A stretch of DNA of 5,115 bases from an uncultured Porphyromonadaceae bacterium (GTDB lineage Bacteria > Bacteroidota > Bacteroidia > Bacteroidales > Muribaculaceae): assembly GCA_900551515.1 (NCBI GenBank), contig URWH01000160.1, forward strand, positions 1 through 5,115, given 5' to 3'. A program made the translations under genes and the position numbers. How positions within the stretch are numbered: the first letter of the stretch is position 1; the number at the start of each line of letters is the position of its first letter. The notes under the pieces are model-generated. The model made no database searches. It worked only from the letters and a program-made list of their open reading frames with translations, and had not been told where the DNA came from. Positions 1-5,115 of the stretch are shown here, piece after piece.

Positions 1-60
1 TATTCAACTGAAATTTCAGCGATTACAAGCAATTATTAAAATTTTACGTGGACAATAGTG
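1..60 (+). mobile_element. possible right end of an insertion sequence (transposase tail plus terminal sequence)
   Basis: Seen: the first 60 bases hold 17 G or C, against 34 in the next 60, and the change is abrupt. Frame 1 reads YSTEISAITSNY and then stops at TAA 37-39. About 20 bases after the stop, TTTTACGTGGACAATAGTG abuts sequence homologous to the inside of a fucosidase. Inference: this is what the 3' end of an IS looks like, with a transposase C-terminus, a short non-coding tail and a terminal inverted repeat, inserted into the fucosidase gene. The GGACAATAGTG-type end resembles, from memory only, termini of Bacteroidales IS4-like elements. The other end and the target duplication lie outside the window, so a deletion junction, another rearrangement or an assembly chimera is equally possible. 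Confidence 0.35.
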
Positions 61-870
61 GCCCCCAATTGCGTGATGTGGGGCGTTGGTGAGGAAGCAC
101 GATGGATAGGTAACGAATCCGGCTATGCGGGAGAGACTAACTGGTGCATGATGGAGCGCGGAGCCTCATCTGAGAATGCCAACCGCAACTGCGGTCAGGA
201 ACAGGGATGGATATGGCTTCCCGGAGAGAGCGATGCCAAAGGCACGAGTGCCGGATGGTTCTGGCATGCAAACCAGACCGATCTTACGGCTGAACGTTTG
301 TTTCAGATGTATCTTGAAACCGTGGGACGCAACGCCAACCTCATCCTTAATATGCCCCCCGATAAATCAGGCTCTCTGCCTACGAGTACCGTCAATACTC
401 TTGCTTCGCTCGGCAACATGCTCAAGACACGTCTTGGAACCGATCTGGCGCGCAATGCGTCGATAGAAGTGAGCGAGGCTCGTGCCAACGGCACCTCGCG
501 CACTTATGATGCCGCCAACATGATAGACGGCGACAAGGATACCTATTGGGCTCCGAACGACGGCACTGTCTCGGCCACCATAACTCTCTCCTGGGACACT
601 CCGCAGACCATCCGCTATGTCAGCATGATGGAATACATCAAAAAAGGCCAGCGCGTGAAAGGCTTCAAGATCGAAACAAGCAACGACGGTTCGACATGGA
701 CTCAGAAAGCCACTGCTGTAACTCAGACCACAATAGGCTACAAACGAATAATTCCGCTCAACGGCTCTACTTCGGCAAGTTACGACAGCGGCACGTCGGC
801 TAAATTCGTGCGCATCACCATCGAGGACAGCCGTGCTTGTCCGCTTCTGCACACAGTATCGGTTTATTAA
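58..870 (+). pseudogene. 5'-truncated GH29 alpha-L-fucosidase with C-terminal F5/8 type C domain
   Basis: An intact enzyme of this family is exported and removes alpha-L-fucose from glycans. Only the last 270 or so codons remain. Residues counted from the GTG at 58 show the GH29 block RWIGNESG at 15-22, then GWIWLPGESD at 50-59, GWFWH at 66-70 and VGRNANLILNMPPDKSG at 89-105. A discoidin/F5/8C (CBM32-like) domain follows from about 130 to 270, with YDAANMIDGDKDTYW at 150-164, a DGSTW motif at 210-214 and a final beta strand, AKFVRITIED, at 248-257. Homology begins at APN (61-69), which aligns with the 'QPN/QPDxV' strand of intact enzymes. Missing are the signal peptide, most of the catalytic barrel and the WFDG nucleophile Asp. 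The frame is closed upstream by TAA at 37-39. The GTG at 58 is a nominal start with no ribosome binding site, and a product from it would be cytoplasmic. Glu20 in RWIGNE may be the acid/base of the GH29-B subgroup, though I am recalling that and cannot check it. The gene lies 18 bases before the next one and probably shared its transcript. Family assignment is firm; loss of function is inferred. Confidence 0.85.
445..867 (+). other. F5/8 type C (discoidin, CBM32-like) domain region of the fucosidase remnant
   Basis: This about 140-residue beta-sandwich region begins with LARNASIEVSEARANGTSRTYDA, an opening typical of F5/8C domains appended to Bacteroidales glycosidases. It continues with the 'MIDGDKDTYWAP' calcium and ligand-loop region, LSWDTPQTIRYV, GFKIETSNDGSTW and FVRITIED. 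In intact enzymes such domains bind galactose- or fucose-containing sugars and hold the catalytic domain on its substrate. It is complete here although the catalytic half is not. Confidence 0.8.
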
Positions 871-888
871 TATCCAATTCCATCACAA

Positions 889-954
889 ATGAAAAAACTG
901 AAAAAATATATCGGTCTGTGTGGTCTCGCATTGCTCCCAATAGCTGTGCAGGCA
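889..954 (+). other. signal peptide of the 1060-residue protein
   Basis: MKKLKKYIGLCGLALLPIAVQA followed by QT has a basic N-region, a hydrophobic core and a VQA site for signal peptidase I after residue 22. Cys11 sits inside the core behind Leu, not Gly or Ala, so a lipoprotein signal is unlikely. Confidence 0.85.
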
Positions 955-3900
955 CAGACCATCACCTTCGAGACCGAAGATTACGCCGCCCTCGGAGTGT
1001 ATGACACATGGGAGGCTTCTCCATTCCGCACCGGCGAGCTCAGCGGCAATGTAGCCGTTGTCGACAATCACCTCAAAACGGCCGACGGCAATAACTCCGA
1101 CAAGATTCTCGGCATGCAGCGTTCGCGCTTCGGGTCCAACACTTTCGGCGTAAAAATAGACCTTAAGGAAACTTTCGAACTCACGCCTACACAGCGTTAT
1201 GCCCATGTGATGATCTACAAGCCGCGTGAAGGCCGTGTGATGCTCATAGGCCTTGGCAAAAGAAGCAACCGCGCCGACCAGTCGAATGATGTCGAGCAAT
1301 TCTGGTCGTTTCCGGTATCCGACGTGAAAGTGGGAGAATGGTTCGATGCCGTGTTCCCCATCAAAGGCAACGGCGGCATAGACATCTATTCGCTTGTCGT
1401 GGTGCCCGACTGTGAGGCTCCTCACACCCTCGACGGCGATTTCGTGGCTTATGTTGACGACATCGTGATCAACAATGAGATCCGTCCGCGCATAGGCGTG
1501 GAGGATTATGCGACAAACTTTGCCAAAGACGCAGCCTGGGGACGCTCTGACCGCAAGATTACCGGTGTGAACTTCAACGGCGGCAGCGACGGCAACCAGT
1601 CGATCACCATTTCGGAAAGCCAGCTTAAAGGTTATATGGAGATGTTCGACACTCCCTTCAAGGCCAAAGCCGGCGATAATATCACAGCCACAATCGGATA
1701 TAGCAGCACATGGATGCATTCCTACATATATATTGACCGTGGGAAAGACGGCCAGTACAGTGCTGCCGTGACCAGCGAAGATCTTCTGGATACCACCACC
1801 GACCTGATGGCTTATTCGCTTTATCGCAGCGGTTCATCGGGAAATGCACACAATTCGGCCGGTACATCCATCTCCGAGAGCGACAACGGCTTCAACCGCC
1901 TCGACGCACCGGCATTCACCATCCCGTCGGATCTTGCAAAGGGCATCTACCGCATGCGCTACAAACTTGACTGGAACGAAATAGATCCGGGCGGCAACGT
2001 TTCGGGCGACAACTCCATACTGAATAACGGCGGCGGTATTGTGGACGTACTGCTGAATATTCACGAGGATCAGGTGAGCGTGAGTCAGGACAACCGCAAC
2101 GGCGAGATTCTCATGGCCTCTACCGGAGCTACCATCAACAACGACAAGGTGCCTTTCGGACAGGCTCTCAAGATAAAGATGAATCCTTCAAACGGATTTG
2201 AATACAATGGTATCCGTGTACGTCACGGCTATAACATTACGGGCGACTCTATAGTAAAGAGCACTCCGCAATACCGCGATGAATTCTACTATCTTGATCA
2301 GTTTGATTCCGAGGACTGCTTCACCATTCCCGGAAGCGTGATCGACGGTGATGTGCTCATTGAAGGTCTGTTTGTGGAGGAAGGCAAAGGCTTGCAGCGC
2401 CGCACGGTGACCTACAACATCAAACTCGACGGACGCACTGTAGCCACTAAGGAATATAATGTGATGGCCGGAAGCGCTTATCCCGAAGTGTCGTTGGATT
2501 GCGAGGCATCGTCAGACTACTATTCGTTGTCGGCCGTCCCCGAAGGTACGGTGCCCAACGAGGATGTGTCGGCTGATATCATCCTCACTCAGAATCTGCC
2601 GTTTGAAACCAGTTCCGCCATTGATGAATCGACCGGATGGTACACCCTTACCATCACGGCCAATAAAAACAAGATCATTCATGATCCGTCACTGTCATAT
2701 ATCGATCTCACTGCATCGGCAACAGGCCATAATACGCAGTGGGCATTCATTGGCGACGTGATCAACGGCTTCAAGATCGTTAACCGCGGTGCCGGTGAAG
2801 GCTATGTGCTTTCATCCTCGACAAGCGTCACATCGTCGAACGACGGCAGCGTCTATCCTATTATGACCGCCGAACCCGTTGCCTCCACAAACAATACATA
2901 CTGGATCCCGACGAAAAGCACGAGCCTTTCAGGCGAAAGCAACGGCTTTTACCTTCATCAGCTCGGCTTTACCACCCACAGGATGAATAGCCGCAACGAC
3001 AGGCTCGCTTACTGGGTGAGCGGTGCAGGAGCCGGCTCTACGTTCATTGCCACTATTGTCGACGAATCGATGCCCGATATCGATTACTGTGATCCCCAGC
3101 CTGCGAGCGGTCGCTCTGTAAGCAACGGCAAGACCAACCGCGCCGACCGTTATCTTACGCAGGTGGTTTTCAACGACCAGACTACATCACTTACCATTTC
3201 CGGCGGCGGATCGACGAGTGGCCGAAATGTTGTGTTCGACCGCACTTCGAGCGTTTTCAATACAGAGCCGGGCAAGGTGGTGACCGTTAACGGCACAGGT
3301 GCCGGCGACTGGGTCAATACGTTCCTCTATGTCGACTTCGACAGCAATGGCTTCACTTACGATGACCTTCTCTTCGGAAACTACCAGGCTGGTGTCGGCA
3401 ACCATCCCACCGTTGAGTTTACGTTTACCGTACCTGAAGGAACTCCTTCGGGATTCTATCGCGCACGCTATTTCAACGACTGGAATAATACTGATCCCTG
3501 TCTGTATGGTGAGTCGGGCAGCGACAACGGCGAATGTGTCTTCGATTTCTGGATCAAGGTCACTGCCTATGGCAATGTGTCGTTTATCGTCAACGGTGAC
3601 GGCGCTGTTGAAGGCTGGACCAAACTTGACAAAACTACCGGACGACCCGCCGCTGATGCTGCGGAGGTTGCCAACGGCTCGACAATAGCCACCGGTGCTA
3701 AAACATCGGTAGCCTTCATCTTCGTTCCTCAGGCCGAACGCGTCCTGACGGCCGTAGTGATTGAGAATGGCGACGAGGCGTTTTCGATGGAAAACAATTC
3801 CGACCGTTTCGTGTCGCTTGAAATGCCGGATCTCACCGATGCATACAACAATGCCACGAGCTTCGTGCTCTCGCCTGTTTCCGGCGACGTGACCGTTACC

Positions 3901-4071
3901 GCTACTTTCAGCGAAGACGTACAGGGCATCACCGATATCTTCGGCGATGAAAATGACGGCCCGCTTGAATTCTATAATCTCCAAGGCGTAAAGGTAGCTG
4001 CTGAAAACATCGTTCCCGGCATCTATATCGTGCGCCGTGGCGATAAGACGGCGAAGGTCTACATCAGATAA
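889..4071 (+). CDS. large exported multi-domain beta-rich protein (putative glycan-binding, duplicated GEVED-like modules)
   Basis: The 1060-residue protein has no catalytic motif that I recognise and no named homologue. Residues 1-22 are a Sec signal peptide (KKLKK, hydrophobic core, AVQA|QT cleavage). Cys11 is not in a good lipobox. About 27-196 form a jelly-roll-like region ending DFVAYVDDIVINN, as in many carbohydrate-binding modules. About 221-392 and 744-893 are two diverged GEVED-like copies, sharing a YIDxxxDG/YVDFDSNG turn and FT(I/V)P...G(I/F)YR(M/A)RY..DWN..DP. Each is followed by a beta repeat domain (395-497 and 895-1010). Between them lie an Ig-like stretch (503-573) and a beta-trefoil-like region (583-722; WAFIGDVINGFKIVN, MNSRNDRLAYW). 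The tail 1011-1060 (LEFYNLQGVKV, GIYIVRRGDKTAKVYIR) resembles a T9SS type A sorting domain. The ATG at 889 is chosen because it directly precedes the signal peptide. There is no Shine-Dalgarno, as is usual in Bacteroidetes. Only 18 bases separate it from the fucosidase remnant and I see no promoter there, so I infer co-transcription and a role at the cell surface on fucosylated glycans. It could equally be an adhesin or structural protein. Confidence 0.9.
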   Translation: MKKLKKYIGLCGLALLPIAVQAQTITFETEDYAALGVYDTWEASPFRTGELSGNVAVVDNHLKTADGNNSDKILGMQRSRFGSNTFGVKIDLKETFELTPTQRYAHVMIYKPREGRVMLIGLGKRSNRADQSNDVEQFWSFPVSDVKVGEWFDAVFPIKGNGGIDIYSLVVVPDCEAPHTLDGDFVAYVDDIVINNEIRPRIGVEDYATNFAKDAAWGRSDRKITGVNFNGGSDGNQSITISESQLKGYMEMFDTPFKAKAGDNITATIGYSSTWMHSYIYIDRGKDGQYSAAVTSEDLLDTTTDLMAYSLYRSGSSGNAHNSAGTSISESDNGFNRLDAPAFTIPSDLAKGIYRMRYKLDWNEIDPGGNVSGDNSILNNGGGIVDVLLNIHEDQVSVSQDNRNGEILMASTGATINNDKVPFGQALKIKMNPSNGFEYNGIRVRHGYNITGDSIVKSTPQYRDEFYYLDQFDSEDCFTIPGSVIDGDVLIEGLFVEEGKGLQRRTVTYNIKLDGRTVATKEYNVMAGSAYPEVSLDCEASSDYYSLSAVPEGTVPNEDVSADIILTQNLPFETSSAIDESTGWYTLTITANKNKIIHDPSLSYIDLTASATGHNTQWAFIGDVINGFKIVNRGAGEGYVLSSSTSVTSSNDGSVYPIMTAEPVASTNNTYWIPTKSTSLSGESNGFYLHQLGFTTHRMNSRNDRLAYWVSGAGAGSTFIATIVDESMPDIDYCDPQPASGRSVSNGKTNRADRYLTQVVFNDQTTSLTISGGGSTSGRNVVFDRTSSVFNTEPGKVVTVNGTGAGDWVNTFLYVDFDSNGFTYDDLLFGNYQAGVGNHPTVEFTFTVPEGTPSGFYRARYFNDWNNTDPCLYGESGSDNGECVFDFWIKVTAYGNVSFIVNGDGAVEGWTKLDKTTGRPAADAAEVANGSTIATGAKTSVAFIFVPQAERVLTAVVIENGDEAFSMENNSDRFVSLEMPDLTDAYNNATSFVLSPVSGDVTVTATFSEDVQGITDIFGDENDGPLEFYNLQGVKVAAENIVPGIYIVRRGDKTAKVYIR
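1549..2064 (+). repeat. GEVED-like module, copy A (protein-level repeat)
   Basis: Residues 221-392 of the large protein run from DRKITGVNFNGG through YIYIDRGKDGQYS and FTIPSDLAKGIYRMRYKLDWNEIDP to GGGIVDVLLNIHED. They align by eye with copy B at 3118-3567 through the acidic turn, the FT(I/V)P strand, the G-YR-RY strand, DWN--DP and the closing V-DF/V-D strand. Copy A carries a longer Ser/Asn-rich insertion (residues 312-335). The copies are old and diverged, so this is an ancestral domain duplication and not a recent DNA repeat. Confidence 0.65.
3118..3567 (+). repeat. GEVED-like module, copy B (protein-level repeat)
   Basis: Residues 744-893 run from SNGKTNRADRYLTQVVFNDQ through FLYVDFDSNGFTYDD and FTVPEGTPSGFYRARYFNDW to CVFDFWIKVTA. 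It is preceded by DYC (732-734), the Cys-containing start common to GEVED-type domains, and has Cys871 and Cys883 within it, so disulfides are possible outside the cytoplasm. DFDSNG (816-821) is an EF-like acidic turn that may bind calcium. The partner is copy A at 1549-2064. Confidence 0.65.
3919..4068 (+). other. C-terminal sorting-domain-like tail of the large protein
   Basis: Residues 1011-1060 follow an acidic linker (FGDENDG) with LEFYNLQGVKVAAENIVPGIYIVRRGD and KVYIR. The pattern 'x-YNLQG-x-V ... G-x-Y-I-V ... K-x-x-I' is that of type A C-terminal signals of the Bacteroidetes type IX secretion system. Similar short tails are also common in gut Bacteroidales that may lack a full T9SS, so the role here is not certain. 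Confidence 0.55.
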
Positions 4072-4094
4072 TCTCGCAAGGAAATACCCTTAAT

Positions 4095-4132
4095 AAGCAA
4101 ATGCGGCGGACTTGGTTCGCCGCATTTGTTTT
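4095..4132 (+). terminator. intrinsic terminator between convergent genes
   Basis: A ten-pair perfect stem, AAATGCGGCG (4099-4108) with CGCCGCATTT (4118-4127), encloses the nine-base loop GACTTGGTT. It extends outward by four more pairs, one of them G-U (4095-4098 with 4128-4131). TTTGTTTT follows on the plus strand. It lies 23 bases after the stop of the large protein. On the minus strand the stem is the same but the following T-run is poorer, so it may serve the transporter gene less well. Confidence 0.85.
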
Positions 4133-4148
4133 GCTGACGCATGCCGGT

Positions 4149-5036
4149 TCATAATGTGGAGCCGACGACGAGCAATGCCAGCGAGAGCATCAGAACGGCG
4201 AGGTCGACGGCTTTGGCGCGGACGTTGCGTTCGTGCAACGCTACGACACCGTAGAGAAACGGCACTATCACACTGCCCCGGCGAATCATCGACACGATCG
4301 CAATCATTGATCCGGGAAGTGAGAGTGAGTAGAAATAGGCTATGTCGGCAGCCGTCAGAAACAGTGCAATCAGCGGTATGGTCCAGCGCCACGAAAATTT
4401 GTCGGCTTTGTCACGGGCTTTCGACGAGCGTGAAAGAAGCCATAGTGTCAGCCCCATGATGAGGCATTGATAGAGCGAATACCATGCCTGGACATCGAGC
4501 GGGCGGTAGTATCGCATGAGATATTTGTCGTAGAGCGCCGACACCGCCCCGAGCAGCGCGGCTCCCGCAGCCATCCACAGCCAGCGGCTGTGACGCAGCG
4601 AGAAGCCCTCTCTGGCGCCGAGCCGGGAGATGAAAAAGAGCGACATGAATCCGATGATGATGCCGCACCACTGAACCACGTTGAGCTGTTCGCCGAATAT
4701 GGCCACCGCCCCAACCAGCACCAGCACCGGCCGCGAGGCGTTGATCGGCCCCTGGATGGTGAGCGGCAGATGCTTTATGGCAAAATATCCCAGAATCCAC
4801 GACCCGAGCACAATGAGCGATTTCACTATGATGAGCAGATGGCCGCGCGGCGTTCCACCCAGGCCCGTGCCGCCGGCGACAACCTCAGAGATGATGACCG
4901 GTGACATCAGTATGGCTCCGAAGAGAGTGTTGAGCATCAGTACGATAAGTACGTTGTTGCCTCTCAGCGATAGCTTCTTCATGATGTCGTAGCATCCCAG
5001 CGATAGCGCCGAACAAAGAGCAAGCAGTATCCACAT
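4149..5036 (-). CDS. EamA/DMT-superfamily membrane transporter
   Basis: A 295-residue integral inner-membrane protein with about ten hydrophobic segments, roughly residues 1-18, 29-50, 67-86, 91-113, 120-138, 151-169, 181-201, 219-238, 241-266 and 274-293. This is the two-times-five layout of EamA-family drug/metabolite transporters. Each half has the family's late Glu after its fourth helix: IFGEQLNVVQW (113-123) and ALHERNVRAKAVDL (266-279). PLTIQGPINASRPVLV (91-106) and SLPGSMIAIVSMIRRGSVIVP (239-259) are the paired pore-side helices. The start at ATG 5034-5036 (MWILLALC) is chosen over the upstream in-frame TTG at 5088-5090 because helix 1 begins there and because the TTG falls inside the -33 promoter element. 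EamA proteins export or import metabolites such as amino acids, nucleotides or sugars; the substrate cannot be told here. The gene converges on the large protein gene, 77 bases apart, and appears monocistronic within the window. Confidence 0.88.
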   Translation of the reverse strand: MWILLALCSALSLGCYDIMKKLSLRGNNVLIVLMLNTLFGAILMSPVIISEVVAGGTGLGGTPRGHLLIIVKSLIVLGSWILGYFAIKHLPLTIQGPINASRPVLVLVGAVAIFGEQLNVVQWCGIIIGFMSLFFISRLGAREGFSLRHSRWLWMAAGAALLGAVSALYDKYLMRYYRPLDVQAWYSLYQCLIMGLTLWLLSRSSKARDKADKFSWRWTIPLIALFLTAADIAYFYSLSLPGSMIAIVSMIRRGSVIVPFLYGVVALHERNVRAKAVDLAVLMLSLALLVVGSTL

Positions 5037-5059
5037 AGTCCTGTCAGAATTTGAGGTTG

Positions 5060-5091
5060 CGAAGATAATTATAAATCCCGCCCCGCACAAA
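5060..5091 (-). promoter_or_regulatory. Bacteroidetes-type promoter for the EamA transporter
   Basis: On the minus strand TTTG (5091-5088) and TATCTTCG (5067-5060) are separated by exactly 20 bases. The Bacteroidetes primary-sigma consensus is TTTG, 19-21 bases, TAnnTTTG, so all four bases of the -33 and five of six fixed bases of the -7 match. Transcription would begin roughly ten bases further on, giving a leader of about 15 to 20 bases before the ATG at 5036. Confidence 0.7.
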
Positions 5092-5115
5092 TTGTCCGTT
5101 CCTGAAAATGGTTGA

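Noticed and set aside
14..44. Possible outward promoter at the left edge: TTTC (14-17), 19 bases, TAAAATTT (37-44).
   Set aside because: Spacing fits the Bacteroidetes rule but the -7 matches only four of six fixed bases and the -33 has one mismatch; in AT-rich DNA this is likely chance.
883..1719. Long minus-strand open frame of 278 codons opposite the large protein gene.
   Set aside because: It lies fully antisense to a gene with a signal peptide and recognisable domains; its translation has no domain signature and reflects codon bias of the plus strand.
3187..3984. Minus-strand open frame of 265 codons opposite the end of the large protein gene.
   Set aside because: It is antisense to copy B of the GEVED-like module, with no recognisable family or start signal, and is read as a shadow frame.
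4467..4904. Plus-strand open frame of 145 codons across the transporter gene.
   Set aside because: Its product is rich in Arg, His and Pro and has no fold signature, while the minus strand encodes a clear ten-helix EamA protein.
5092..5098. GGACAAT on the minus strand, the same seven bases as in the left-edge terminal sequence (50-56).
   Set aside because: A seven-base match is expected by chance in about 10 kb of two-stranded sequence, and the surrounding bases do not match.
1..5115. CRISPR arrays, tRNA or rRNA genes, riboswitches and toxin-antitoxin pairs.
   Set aside because: No regularly spaced repeats, cloverleaf sequences or small paired genes were seen; the non-coding spans (871-888, 4072-4148, 5037-5115) are too short and are accounted for by the terminator and promoter.

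Overview
The window looks like chromosomal DNA from a gut Bacteroidales bacterium, possibly Muribaculaceae or a relative. This rests on four things: a GH29 alpha-L-fucosidase with a discoidin (F5/8 type C) tail, a large secreted multi-domain beta-rich protein with a Bacteroidales-style C-terminal tail, a promoter matching the Bacteroidetes primary-sigma consensus (TTTG, 20 nt, TAnnTTTG-like), and the absence of obvious Shine-Dalgarno sequences. The genus is an inference; no marker gene is present.

Layout: (1) Bases 1-60 are AT-rich (17 of 60 are G or C), read as the last dozen codons of an unknown ORF, and end in a sequence that could be the terminus of an insertion sequence. (2) From about base 61 to 870 the composition jumps to about 57% G+C and the reading frame is the C-terminal part of a GH29 alpha-L-fucosidase plus an F5/8C carbohydrate-binding domain. 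The N-terminal barrel and signal peptide are missing and a stop codon lies just upstream in frame, so this is a truncated gene. (3) Bases 889-4071 encode a 1060-residue exported protein 18 bases downstream on the same strand. It contains two copies of a GEVED-like plus beta-repeat module around a central lectin-like region, and a short sorting-signal-like tail. (4) A strong hairpin terminator at 4095-4132 separates it from (5) a convergent minus-strand EamA/DMT-family membrane transporter (4149-5036) with its own promoter at 5060-5091.

The fucosidase and the 1060-residue protein were probably one transcription unit for attacking or binding fucosylated host or dietary glycans, with the discoidin domain and the large protein acting as carbohydrate-binding parts. 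The fucosidase remnant lacks its nucleophile and secretion signal and should be inactive. Whether the downstream gene is still transcribed depends on what lies left of the window. The transporter is independent and its substrate cannot be read from the sequence. I do not see a clear new defence, mobile or regulatory system. The items most worth a second look are the left-end junction and the architecture of the 1060-residue protein.
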